A stretch of 21,216 nt of DNA, from NCBI GenBank assembly GCA_964357255.1, contig CAYHKQ010000045.1, positions 1-21,216 on the forward strand. The letters are read 5' to 3'. The stretch comes from JBBTIS01 sp038059855. GTDB taxonomy: Bacteria; Elusimicrobiota; Elusimicrobia; JACQPE01. Shown here in pieces: positions 7,694 through 15,302 of this stretch (position 1 is its first letter; every line of letters starts with the position of its first letter). Made by a program: the position numbers and the translations under genes. The notes under the pieces are model-generated. The model worked only from the letters and a program-made list of their open reading frames with translations. It had not been told where the DNA came from and ran no database searches.

Positions 7694-8992
7694 TTAATTT
7701 CTACCAAAACCTCGGTAGCGAAACCCAAGGCCGCGCAGTTTTTTAGGGTCCAGGAAATTACGGGCGTCAACGATCACGGGGATGGACATAAGTTTTTTAA
7801 CGCGGACGAAATCCAACTTGCCGAATTCTTCCCATTCCGTCACAAGAATCGCCGCGTGGGCGCCGATGACGCAGGAATAAGCGTCCTTGGTAAAAACGAT
7901 TCGCGGGTTGCTGAGTATTTTTTTGGCCTTGTCCATGCACGCGGGATCATAAACCCGAATGGAGCAACCGCAAGCCAAAAGCTGAGCGATCAAATCAAGG
8001 CTCGGGGCATAGCGCAGGTCGTCCGTGTTAGGCTTAAAGGACAAGCCCATCATCGCCACTGTTTTGCCGGATAAATTCCAGAGCTCCTCTTCAACCTTGG
8101 CCACAACCACGGTTTTTTGCGCGTCATGGATCTCCTTGACGGCCTGAAGAAGCTTAAAATCATATCCCGAGCGCTTGGAGATCTGGTAGAAAGCGTCGAG
8201 GTCTTTGGGCAAACAGAAACCACCCACCATCCCTGGATTCAAAAATTCCCGCCCAATCCTTTTGTCCATGCCCACGCCCTGGGTCACCTCCACGACATCG
8301 GCTCCGACTAAATCGCAAATCCGCGAGAGCGCGTTGGCGTAGGCGATCTTGGTGGCTAAAAAAGAATTGGCGGCATGCTTGATAAGCTCGGCGGATTTAA
8401 TATCGGTCACCACCATCGAAGCTTTGACGGGGCGATAAAGATCGCGCAAAATCCGCTCCGCCTTGGCCGAATTAACGCCGACAACGATGCGGTCGGGATA
8501 AAAAAAATCATGAATGGCCGTGCCTTCTCTTAAAAATTCAGGATTACTCGCCACGTCAAAAGGAACGCCGCGCGCGTTCTCCGTTTCCATAATTTTTCCG
8601 ACGCGCTCTCCGGTTGTCACCGGCACGGTGGATTTTTCCACAATCAAGGTGTAATGTTTGAGTTGGCGAGCCATTTCCCGCGCAACGGATTCAATGGCCG
8701 ACAAGTCGGCGCTGCCATCGGCGCGCGGAGGCGTGCCCACGCAAATAAAAACCACCTCGCAACGCTTCATAATGTCCGCAAGGCTCGGCGTAAAAACGAT
8801 TTTTTTAGACTTGCGGGCCTTGGCGATCAATTCCGGCAGGCCCGGCTCGTAAATCGGGACCTCGCCTTTTTTCAAAAGGCGGATTTTGGCCGCGTCGTTG
8901 TCCGTGCAAAAAACTTGATAGCCCATCTCGGCAAAACAAGCCCCCGTAACCAAACCCACATAACCGCATCCAATAACGCCGACTGAAATCAC
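7694..8992 (-). CDS. ugd: UDP-glucose 6-dehydrogenase
   Basis: Ugd oxidises UDP-glucose twice to UDP-glucuronate using NAD+. With the chosen start the protein is 432 aa and begins MISVGVIGCGYVGLVTGACF, the standard N-terminal NAD-binding fold. Other hallmarks are VPIYEPGL, FICVGTPP, STVPVTTG, SNPEFLREG and the catalytic cysteine in GGFCLPKD at about residue 260 (family consensus GGSCFPKD). The C-terminal half carries GLSFKPNTDDLRYAPS, which binds the UDP-sugar. The start is a GTG at 8992 with GGAGG about 10 bases upstream; the longer frame to 9013 starts with TTG and runs through that SD. It lies 27 bp after the epimerase and abuts the decarboxylase that uses its product. Confidence 0.94.
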   Translation of the reverse strand: MISVGVIGCGYVGLVTGACFAEMGYQVFCTDNDAAKIRLLKKGEVPIYEPGLPELIAKARKSKKIVFTPSLADIMKRCEVVFICVGTPPRADGSADLSAIESVAREMARQLKHYTLIVEKSTVPVTTGERVGKIMETENARGVPFDVASNPEFLREGTAIHDFFYPDRIVVGVNSAKAERILRDLYRPVKASMVVTDIKSAELIKHAANSFLATKIAYANALSRICDLVGADVVEVTQGVGMDKRIGREFLNPGMVGGFCLPKDLDAFYQISKRSGYDFKLLQAVKEIHDAQKTVVVAKVEEELWNLSGKTVAMMGLSFKPNTDDLRYAPSLDLIAQLLACGCSIRVYDPACMDKAKKILSNPRIVFTKDAYSCVIGAHAAILVTEWEEFGKLDFVRVKKLMSIPVIVDARNFLDPKKLRGLGFRYRGFGRN

Positions 8993-9019
8993 TTTTTTAA
9001 AACCTCCAAACAAACATCT

Positions 9020-10009
9020 TCAGCGACTTAAGGCCGCCACGCTTCGCTCCTGCCCAGAAGGCCGGCCTTCGTCTTGACAAAAATACTCCCATGTCTTCCT
9101 TAATCCGGCCTCAAAAGTAGTTTTAGGGCCAAATCCTAACATCCGTCGGATTTTTCCTATGTTGGCCGATGTCTTTCTCACGTCCCCGGCGCGCTTGGGG
9201 CCAAAATTCTTCTCGAGCTTACGGCCAAGAATTTTTTCAATGACCCTCATCAGATCGAGCAACGAATAACTCTTGCCGCTCGCAACGTTGAAGGTCTCCC
9301 CGTTGGCCGAAGCCGGGGCCTCAAAGGCCAAAAAATTCGCGTTGACCACGTCGCCGACGTAAGTAAAATCTCTTGACTGCTTGCCGTCCCAATGCACTTC
9401 AAGCGCTTCGCCCCGCTTGGCTTGATCCATAAAACGCGGAATCACCGCGGAATACATAGATTCCGGATCCTGCCTCGGGCCAAAAACGTTGAAGTATCGA
9501 AGCGAAACAGTGGGCAGTCCAAAAGACTTGGCAAAAACCCGGCAATAAAGCTCCCCGGCCAGCTTGCTCACCGCGTAAGGAGAAACCGGTTTGGGCGCCA
9601 AAGTTTCCACCTGTGGAAACACTTTTCCATCGCCATACACGGAAGAACTGGAAGCGTAAACGACTTTCTCCACGCCCGCTTCCTTGGCCGCCCAAAGCAG
9701 ACAAAGGGTGCCGGTGACATTGACGTCGTTGGACAAATGGGGATTGTCCAAACTCTTGGGAACGCTGCGAATCGCCGCTTGATGAGAAATGTAACGCGCT
9801 CCGGCGCAGGCTTTTTTCAAAATTTGCCGATCCGTAACGCTCCCCTCGATAACCTCGATCTTATCCATAAAGGGACGGATGCGGGACTCCTTGCCGGTTG
9901 AGTAATCGTCCAAAATTCTCACGCGATAGCCGCGCCCAAGAAAAGCCTCGGCAATATGCGAGCCGATGAAACCTGCCGCGCCGGTCACCAACACCAAATC
10001 TTTTGCCAT
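9020..10009 (-). CDS. UDP-sugar C4-epimerase-like SDR (WbpP/TviC type)
   Basis: The 329-aa protein is an extended SDR with NAD motif GAAGFIG (10-16), ASSSSVYGD (catalytic Ser near 122) and Tyr145-x3-Lys149 (YAVSK). The segments HQAAIRSVPKSLDNP, LRYFNVFGPRQDP and YSAVIPRF resemble the UDP-GlcNAc/UDP-GlcNAcA 4-epimerases WbpP and TviC more than GalE. The likely role is making a UDP-galacto-configured sugar (perhaps UDP-GalNAc or UDP-GalNAcA) for surface polysaccharide. The exact substrate is uncertain, since the C terminus is basic and divergent. It is the first gene of the seven-gene cluster, starting at an ATG with a near-perfect AAGGAGG six bases upstream. The palindromic element at 10043-10158 is 33 bp upstream of the gene. 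Confidence 0.82.
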   Translation of the reverse strand: MAKDLVLVTGAAGFIGSHIAEAFLGRGYRVRILDDYSTGKESRIRPFMDKIEVIEGSVTDRQILKKACAGARYISHQAAIRSVPKSLDNPHLSNDVNVTGTLCLLWAAKEAGVEKVVYASSSSVYGDGKVFPQVETLAPKPVSPYAVSKLAGELYCRVFAKSFGLPTVSLRYFNVFGPRQDPESMYSAVIPRFMDQAKRGEALEVHWDGKQSRDFTYVGDVVNANFLAFEAPASANGETFNVASGKSYSLLDLMRVIEKILGRKLEKNFGPKRAGDVRKTSANIGKIRRMLGFGPKTTFEAGLRKTWEYFCQDEGRPSGQERSVAALSR

Positions 10010-10015
10010 AGATAA

Positions 10016-10022
10016 CCTCCTT
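10016..10022 (-). promoter_or_regulatory. Strong Shine-Dalgarno of the nucleotide-sugar operon
   Basis: AAGGAGG on the minus strand, six bases from the ATG at 10009, is the strongest ribosome binding site among the minus-strand genes here and fixes the start of the epimerase gene. It survived insertion of the palindromic element whose target duplication begins at 10035. Confidence 0.8.
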
Positions 10023-10042
10023 AATTAAATTAATGAAAATTA

Positions 10043-10158
10043 GTAACTACTCAGGTCCTCCCTCCTCGTCATTCCGGCGTAGGCCGAAATCCAGACCCTC
10101 TTAATCTGGATACCGGCTTTCGCCGGTATGACAAACGCAGAGGGACCTGAGTAGTTAC
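10043..10158. mobile_element. MITE copy A (IS66-type ends, 8-bp target duplication)
   Basis: A 116-bp element bounded by perfect 16-bp inverted repeats: GTAACTACTCAGGTCC at 10043-10058 and its complement at 10143-10158. It is flanked by a perfect 8-bp direct repeat GAAAATTA (10035-10042 and 10159-10166). The interior is itself palindromic: a CGTCATTCCGGC...ATCCAG arm faces an inverted partner CTGGATACCGGC...GGTATGAC. GTAA ends plus 8-bp duplications are the known signature of the IS66 family, and there is no room for a transposase, so this is a non-autonomous derivative. It fills the gap between the folC stop (2 bp away) and the epimerase start (26 bp from the duplication), where its hairpin could end or process transcripts. 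Confidence 0.85.
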
Positions 10159-10168
10159 GAAAATTATA

Positions 10169-11467
10169 TTATTGTACCGAAATTTTAGAAGCTTGCGTTA
10201 ATCCGGGCAATAAATAGCTCCTCGCCGGCGCCACGAGACGAAAAGAGCCGAGAACCGCGGTGAATGAAGCCGGCCCGGCCATGGCTTCGCGAACTGCGGC
10301 TTCGACGTTCGAAAACTCACGAATAGAATGAAATCCCTGTTTCAACAGAACTTCTCTTAATTCCTCGACAGAACAAGAGCGATCGGATTCCAAGGGCGTG
10401 ACATAGAATTCATCAAAACAAGACGCCAGCATGGCCAGCATAGCCGAATAATCCTTGTCCCTTAAAAAACCCACGATGGCCCTTTTTGGTTTTACGACGC
10501 TCCAGGGGGATTCTCGAAGGCAAGCCAGAAAAGCCTCGACGGCCTGCGCATTGTGAGCCACGTCAAAAACCCAGGGCCGCGCGTCAACCATAATCCGTTC
10601 CCATCGGCCCGGCATACGCAAACGCCGGAGCGCCGGTTCAAAAGCGCTTTGAGAAACCTCGATTCCAACGCGCCGCAACCGCTCCAACGCTGAAATCGTC
10701 AAGGCCAAATTCTGCGCCTGATGCCTGCCGAGCAGGTCAAGCCGCCAAAACCGCCCTCCCCACTGGACCAATTGATACCCCAAATCCCAAAAAACTTTTG
10801 TCTCAATCGCCCCAAGCTCCGGCTCTGTCAGCTCGGAACCCCTCTTTTTTGCCATCTCGCGGATAACATTTTTGGCCGTTATGCCCAGCCGGCCTATGGC
10901 CACCGGAACGTCGTCTTTGATGATACCGCCCTTTTCATTCGCAATGGATTCAATGCTCGCGCCCAGCCAGCCCATGTGATCGAGGCCGATGGTCGTAATC
11001 ACGCTGATTAAAGGACGACTGAGCACATTCGTCGCGTCGAGCCTGCCTCCGAGGCCTGTTTCTAAAATCACGGGATCGGCTCTGACTTCTTGAAAATAAA
11101 GAAAGGCCAAAACCGTAATGAATTCAAAATAGCTCAGCTCTTCATGGCCTGAAATCCGAATCAGCCGCTCCGTCAAAGACGCAAAATCAGATTCCGGAAT
11201 CAGCCCGCCGACGGTCTCAATTCGTTCTGCGATGTGATCTAAGTGAGGCGAAGTATAAAGACCCGGGCGCAACCCCGTCTCCTTAAAAATTTCAAACAGC
11301 ATCCGGCAAACCGATCCCTTGGCGTTAGTGCCGGCCACATGAATCACTCTTAACCCGGCTTCGGGATTGCCCAGACGGTCCAAAAAAGACCTCACGCGCT
11401 CCAAACCTAAAAAAATTCTTGATTCTTTTTTAAAATCAAGATAACGCAAGGCTTCGGCAAACGTCAC
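10169..11467 (-). CDS. folC: Folylpolyglutamate synthase / dihydrofolate synthase
   Basis: This Mur-ligase-family enzyme attaches glutamate to dihydropteroate and/or folates. The 432-aa protein has the FolC start (EALRYL...GLERVRSFLDRLGNPE), the ATP loop HVAGTNAKGSV at 43-53, YTSPHLDHIAERI, FEFITVLAFLYF-like FolC helix, ETGLGGRLDATNV and the C-terminal FDVAHNAQAVEAFL. The P-loop reads GTNAKGS where GTNGKGS is usual, a conservative Ala for Gly. It starts at a GTG overlapping the murA stop by four bases (GTGA), so the two genes are coupled. The stop lies directly beside the target duplication of MITE copy A, leaving no intrinsic terminator other than that element. Confidence 0.93.
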   Translation of the reverse strand: MTFAEALRYLDFKKESRIFLGLERVRSFLDRLGNPEAGLRVIHVAGTNAKGSVCRMLFEIFKETGLRPGLYTSPHLDHIAERIETVGGLIPESDFASLTERLIRISGHEELSYFEFITVLAFLYFQEVRADPVILETGLGGRLDATNVLSRPLISVITTIGLDHMGWLGASIESIANEKGGIIKDDVPVAIGRLGITAKNVIREMAKKRGSELTEPELGAIETKVFWDLGYQLVQWGGRFWRLDLLGRHQAQNLALTISALERLRRVGIEVSQSAFEPALRRLRMPGRWERIMVDARPWVFDVAHNAQAVEAFLACLRESPWSVVKPKRAIVGFLRDKDYSAMLAMLASCFDEFYVTPLESDRSCSVEELREVLLKQGFHSIREFSNVEAAVREAMAGPASFTAVLGSFRLVAPARSYLLPGLTQASKISVQ

Positions 11468-12774
11468 GTGGCCTCCACTCGCCGATAGCGGACCTCGACA
11501 AAACGGCGGATATGAGCGCCTATATCCGCGAGCCTGACTTCGAGATTCTCGTAACCCCTGTCAATGTGATAAATGCGCGAGATGATCGTAACACCCTCGG
11601 CCGCCAAAGCGGCGGCGATGAGGCCCGCTCCGGCCCGAATATCGCTCGCCATCACCTTGGTTCCCGCGAGCCGTTCCGTTCCGCGCACAACGCTCATGTC
11701 GCCCTTGACCGAAATTTCAGCGCCCATCCGGCTCATCTCCGGCACATGCATGAACCGATTTTCAAAAATCGTCTCGCCGATCCGGCTCGTGCCGCGCGCC
11801 CTGGCCATCAAGGCCAGCCACAGCGGCTGTAAATCAGTGGGAAAGCCGGGATAAACCTCGGTTTTAATAGAAACGGCGCGCGGCCTAAATTTTAGAGGGA
11901 CGCGAATGCCGATGGAATCCTTCTCCACAATGGCGACGATGCCTGCCTTGCGGAGCAATTTGAACAAAACCAGATGATGGCCGGGCTCGCATTGTTTAAG
12001 AGTCACCGCCGATCCCGGCGTCATCGAAGCCATTATAATGAACGTTCCCGTTTCAATCCGGTCGGGTTGAATCCGATAATCCGCGCCGTGCAACTGCCGG
12101 ACCCCGCCCACAATAACCCGGCTCGTGCCATCGCCGGAAATACCGGCCCCCATGGCCCGCAGAAGAGCCGCGAGATCGCAAATCTCAGGTTCGCGGGCGG
12201 CATTGCCGATCACGGTCATTCCCGGAATCATAGAAGCGGCGAGCATTAAATTTTCCGTGGCGCCGACACTGGGAAATTTCAAGCGAAATTTCGCGGCCCT
12301 AAGCCCCTTGGCCGGCGCTCGCAACACAGCGTCGCCGCCCTCGACTTCAATTCTGGCCCCAAGAGCTTTAAACCCTTCCAAATGAATGTCAATGGGGCGC
12401 GGTCCAATGGCACAGCCGCCCGGCAAGGCAACCCGCGCCTTACCCCAGCGCGAGAGCATGGGCCCCGCTGCCAGGACGCTGGCCCGCATTTGCTTGACTA
12501 GTTCGTAAGGCGCCACGGCATCACGCTGAGCGCCGGAGGAAAGATTCCCCTCCTTAATCAACAGCCCTTGCGAATCCCGCGCGCAACTTTTACCCAGGGA
12601 CTCGAGCAATTGTGCGGCAGTTCTGGTGTCACGCAAATCCGGCACACGCCGAAGTCTCACCGGTCCGGCCGTCAACAGCGAAGCGAACTGGCACGGCAAT
12701 GAAGCGTTCTTGGAGCCGTTAATCTCGACCTCGCCCCTTAAAGGATGTCCGCCCTCGATCTCAAACGCGTCCAT
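11464..12774 (-). CDS. murA: UDP-N-acetylglucosamine 1-carboxyvinyltransferase
   Basis: MurA transfers enolpyruvate from PEP to UDP-GlcNAc, the first committed step of peptidoglycan synthesis. The protein from ATG 12774 is 436 aa and starts MDAFEIEGGHPLRGEVEING, with SKNASLP at 21-27 holding the substrate-binding Lys-Asn. The catalytic cysteine lies in PGGCAIG at residue 121 (Cys115 in E. coli numbering), so fosfomycin sensitivity is expected from sequence. Later blocks GATENLMLAA and GFPTDLQPLWLALMA are typical. A longer frame to 12834 starts with TTG and adds a hydrophobic leader (SLILILYACFS); this is out of place for a cytosolic enzyme and was rejected. No strong SD is visible. It overlaps folC by 4 bp. 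Confidence 0.95.
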   Translation of the reverse strand: MDAFEIEGGHPLRGEVEINGSKNASLPCQFASLLTAGPVRLRRVPDLRDTRTAAQLLESLGKSCARDSQGLLIKEGNLSSGAQRDAVAPYELVKQMRASVLAAGPMLSRWGKARVALPGGCAIGPRPIDIHLEGFKALGARIEVEGGDAVLRAPAKGLRAAKFRLKFPSVGATENLMLAASMIPGMTVIGNAAREPEICDLAALLRAMGAGISGDGTSRVIVGGVRQLHGADYRIQPDRIETGTFIIMASMTPGSAVTLKQCEPGHHLVLFKLLRKAGIVAIVEKDSIGIRVPLKFRPRAVSIKTEVYPGFPTDLQPLWLALMARARGTSRIGETIFENRFMHVPEMSRMGAEISVKGDMSVVRGTERLAGTKVMASDIRAGAGLIAAALAAEGVTIISRIYHIDRGYENLEVRLADIGAHIRRFVEVRYRRVEAT

Positions 12775-12783
12775 GGAAAAGCA

Positions 12784-12812
12784 AGCATACAGGATTAAAA
12801 TAAGAGAAACAA
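12784..12812 (-). promoter_or_regulatory. Weak promoter candidate for murA-folC
   Basis: On the minus strand TTGTTT (12807-12812) and TATGCT (12784-12789) are separated by 17 bp and would start transcription just before the murA ATG. The match to sigma70 consensus is modest and the leader would be very short, so this is tentative. The serpin gene lies upstream on the same strand, so read-through is an alternative. Confidence 0.25.
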
Positions 12813-12877
12813 GAATCCCCTCTTGATGGGTCAAAAATAGCCGATCTCACGCTTTTTTAAGGATAATTAACCCATTT

Positions 12878-14125
12878 TCAAGGATTATAGATCAAACCTA
12901 AAAATAATAGAATCCCTGACTCCGTATCATCAATTGCGAAAAAAAATGGGCGCTCCACGATCATTGTAAAAGCAGGCGACGGCCGCACTTTCGGTTCGGC
13001 TTGTGACATTACTAAAACGGAAGTTGCCGCCGCCGCCTCAGCGCCTTCTTCGTTGATATCAACAAATGCCTTATGCAGAACTGCGTCTATGTAGGTAGAT
13101 TTCAAAAGCAGATTTTGTCGTGTCAAAGGTTCCAGCATGTTCGAAAAGTTTGCCTTTTCACGTTCAAAAGCAGAGGACATGCCTAGGTTCTTAAGAATTT
13201 CGCTCAACTCTTTGTCATAGTTAATCTTAAAGCGAGGCAGTTCAAGATAGCCGCCCCTTGCGGAAAATTTGCCGCGCCACATCTTCCAATTTGCCGGGGT
13301 CAATTGCCGGCAAAAAGCCTCCAGGGAAGAGTTCAGGCCCGGAAGAAAGACGCGCATCTTAATCCTTCCTTCTCCGTAGGGAAGCTCCACGGCCTGGAAT
13401 TCCGATTCCTCTAAATAACTAAAAGAATTCCTTTTGGACATCATTGGAACCTGCTTTTTATTACCACCGGCCAGCTCAAAGGCCTTGGATTGAGTGACTT
13501 TTTTATCAAACTTTTCCGACCAGTCTCCCTTGAAATATACGGCGTTAAGAAGGACGAGACTCGAATCAGGTTCCAGGTTTTCGACAATTTTTTGTATTTT
13601 ACCGCCGGTATTTTCGCTAACCCAATTGTTAATGGCGTCAATAGAAGCTTTGTCGGCAAAATCCAGGCTTGACACCTTAGCGCCGTAACTTGCCGTGCTT
13701 ACCTTTAAAAACCGCTCCTTAAGAACAAATTTCTGGTCCGTCCAGAGGGAATTCGCAATATCAAGGCGGACCTTGGGATCAAACGCATTACGAAGCTGTT
13801 TTATGTCACGATAAGCCTGATTGATCCTTGAAAAATCGAACTTGTCCAGTTTTAGGGCCGCCAACATAGACTGCCTTGTCTTGCCGCCGGCCCCGTTGGC
13901 CGTCAGCGTCAAAATCTGAGCCACGCTCAACGGCGAAATGAAAACATTTTTGTTATTTTCATCTTCGGCAATTTTCAAAAAAAGGCTAAAGCTAAATTCG
14001 CTTACGGAATCGATAATTTCCTGGTCTACCTTTGCCCCTGCCGTTGCAAACGATTTTGGACTATAGTCCGCCGGCAAGACGCAGAAGAAAATGACGAACG
14101 TGCAAATCCAAAACAACTTTACCAT
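12878..14125 (-). CDS. Secreted serpin (serine/cysteine protease inhibitor)
   Basis: The 415-aa protein has an N-terminal signal-like segment (MVKLFWICTFVIFFCVLPA) followed by a full serpin fold: FSLFLKI, NVFISPLSVAQILTLTANGAGG, ANSLW, LLNAVYFKGDW, VELPY and the C-terminal PFFFAIDDTESGILLFLGLIYNP. The hinge of the reactive loop, EEGAEAAAAT at 359-368, has the small-residue run needed for loop insertion, so an inhibitory serpin is likely. Counting from the hinge places P1 at Gln375; counting back from the C-terminal strand places it at Lys379, because the loop is about four residues longer than antithrombin's. The start is ATG 14125; a GTG three codons upstream is possible. Bacterial serpins are uncommon. 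It probably acts in the periplasm or outside. MITE copy B lies 24 bp upstream. Confidence 0.93.
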   Translation of the reverse strand: MVKLFWICTFVIFFCVLPADYSPKSFATAGAKVDQEIIDSVSEFSFSLFLKIAEDENNKNVFISPLSVAQILTLTANGAGGKTRQSMLAALKLDKFDFSRINQAYRDIKQLRNAFDPKVRLDIANSLWTDQKFVLKERFLKVSTASYGAKVSSLDFADKASIDAINNWVSENTGGKIQKIVENLEPDSSLVLLNAVYFKGDWSEKFDKKVTQSKAFELAGGNKKQVPMMSKRNSFSYLEESEFQAVELPYGEGRIKMRVFLPGLNSSLEAFCRQLTPANWKMWRGKFSARGGYLELPRFKINYDKELSEILKNLGMSSAFEREKANFSNMLEPLTRQNLLLKSTYIDAVLHKAFVDINEEGAEAAAATSVLVMSQAEPKVRPSPAFTMIVERPFFFAIDDTESGILLFLGLIYNP

Positions 14126-14149
14126 GGTAAGCACAGTTTAAAAAAATAA

Positions 14150-14252
14150 GTATCTGTTCAGGTTCGTCGCCCCCGCGAAGGCAGGGGTCCGGGCCTGGAT
14201 TCCCGCTTTCGCGGGAATGACGGCAATGGGAACGCCGCACCTGAATAGTTAC
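14150..14252. mobile_element. MITE copy B
   Basis: A 103-bp palindromic element related to the copies at 10043 and 19983. Left end GTATCTGTTCAGGTTCG (14150-14166) matches the complement of the right end (14236-14252) at 14 of 17 positions. The core holds GGATTCCCGCTTTCGCGGG, a strong hairpin. The left flank AAAAATAA (14142-14149) recurs one base off on the right (14254-14261), a probable 8-bp target duplication with a one-base ambiguity in A-rich DNA. It occupies most of the divergent intergenic region between the serpin gene and the plus-strand gene at 14311, so it may shape both promoters. Interior and ends agree with copy C at roughly 85% by eye. Confidence 0.78.
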
Positions 14253-14280
14253 CAAAAATAATAAGAAAAGAAAAGTAAAG

Positions 14281-14307
14281 TTTACACTTTTTTTGATAGG
14301 CTATAAA
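14281..14307 (+). promoter_or_regulatory. Promoter candidate for the 14311 gene
   Basis: TTTACA (14281-14286) and TATAAA (14302-14307) are 15 bp apart, a short but tolerable spacing. Transcription would begin at about 14314, so a leaderless message starting at the ATG at 14317 or 14326 is possible. Support is by motif only. Confidence 0.3.
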
Positions 14308-14310
14308 GAT

Positions 14311-15033
14311 ATGAAAATGATAACCATGGTGGCTGGTTTTTTAACAATTTTAGGATTAGGCCGTCTCTACTGCGAACCCCAGGAAACCGCGAAGATCGAA
14401 TGGGATCCTTGCAAGGAAATTGAACAGGACAATCGAGAATGCCCGCGCTTCGTCGCAAGCGAATTGTGGGCCGATCTCGATCTTGCCCAGACTCTCATCA
14501 ACGATGCCGACCAATGCCTTAATCAAATTGAAACTAAACATGGACAAGAACAGGCCGCGCCCCTGCGAAGCCTTAGAAAAAAAATCGGCGACGCCTTGGG
14601 CGATCTCTACGCGGCCAAAATCATAGTTAAGGGATGGCCAAAAGACAAATCGGGAAATGAAGCGCCAACTCTGGGCATTATGCAACTGCAGGAGTTGCAC
14701 GCGGACAATCGAAAAATATACGTCCACCTTGAAAAAAAAGCGAGCCAAATTCAAAAAAAGGCCCAAGCGCTGGGCGTGCCGTGCGCTTTGCCCGAGCGCG
14801 CCAGGGAAGAAGCCCGCGCCAAAGCGAAAAAATCCTGCGTGAGAGTATGGGTCAATGCCGGGTTTATGGTAGTCCACGATATTAAATGTGACGCAAGCGC
14901 CAAATGCGGCCCGGCCTGCACAAGAGAAGCCCATGATTTGGACATAAACGACGAATTGCTCGAAGCCCCCAGCCAGCCCGCCAAGAAATCCGCCCCCGCC
15001 GCCAATAAAAAAAAGCGGTCCCCTGGAAAATAA
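14311..15033 (+). CDS. Unrecognised secreted Cys-rich, helical protein
   Basis: I do not recognise this 240-aa protein. It begins with a signal-like segment (MKMITMVAGFLTILGLGRLYC) and then has paired cysteines (DPCKEI...RECPRF, DQCLNQ, VPCAL, KSCVRV, and a clustered IKCDASAKCGPACTRE). The middle is charged and probably a long helical bundle (residues about 50-175). The end is a Lys/Ala/Pro-rich basic tail (KKSAPAANKKKRSPGK). The even-looking set of cysteines suggests disulfides or a small metal site in the periplasm. The frame extends six codons upstream but only to a TTG; ATG 14311 is used, and 14317 is possible. It diverges from the serpin gene across MITE copy B. A long antisense frame exists but lacks coding features. 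No function is proposed. Confidence 0.7.
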   Translation: MKMITMVAGFLTILGLGRLYCEPQETAKIEWDPCKEIEQDNRECPRFVASELWADLDLAQTLINDADQCLNQIETKHGQEQAAPLRSLRKKIGDALGDLYAAKIIVKGWPKDKSGNEAPTLGIMQLQELHADNRKIYVHLEKKASQIQKKAQALGVPCALPERAREEARAKAKKSCVRVWVNAGFMVVHDIKCDASAKCGPACTREAHDLDINDELLEAPSQPAKKSAPAANKKKRSPGK

Positions 15034-15302
15034 TTACGGTTTTTCTTCATAGTCTTCCCCGAGGAACGGGGGGAAATGACAAGGGACAAATGGCAAAAGG
15101 GGCGATTTATCTGAAATTTTTGTCGTCTGTTCCTTGTCATTTGTCTCTCAGAAATTACTTTGGGGGGTTTAATTCTGCTGAAAGAAAAAACGGGAACACT
15201 CCTGGCTAAATCGTTGCAGATAAAATAATAAGTTTCGGCGCCTTATTATGATCTTGCCGAGCGTAGCCTCGGCCCAAACTGAAAATATACATTCCGCTTG
15301 AC
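15034..15302. other. Intergenic region with inverted repeats
   Basis: There is no gene here. A GC hairpin TTCCCC/GGGGAA spans 15055-15075, without a following T-run. GACAAATG at 15085-15092 and CATTTGTC at 15138-15145 form inverted arms, with related GACAAGG/CCTTGTC words nearby, suggesting a decayed repeat. Two compact hairpins lie near 15225-15273. The segment separates a plus-strand gene from the convergent arsenite exporter gene. Confidence 0.5.
15225..15249 (-). terminator. AT-rich hairpin terminator candidate after the ACR3 gene
   Basis: On the minus strand ATAATAAG (15242-15249) and CTTATTAT (15225-15232) form a perfect 8-bp stem with a 9-base loop, followed by TTTATC. It lies about 55 bp past the exporter stop. 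The preceding 15256-15273 hairpin (GCCGAG/CTCGGC arms) may add to it. The stem is AT-rich, so efficiency is doubtful. Confidence 0.35.

Noticed and set aside
12775..12834. N-terminal hydrophobic extension of MurA resembling a signal peptide
   Set aside because: It needs a TTG start. MurA is cytosolic, and the family N terminus begins exactly at the internal ATG 12774.
14356..14934. 192-aa minus-strand frame opposite the 14311 gene
   Set aside because: It has no recognisable motif or signal and lies wholly antisense to a frame with a signal-like start and patterned cysteines.
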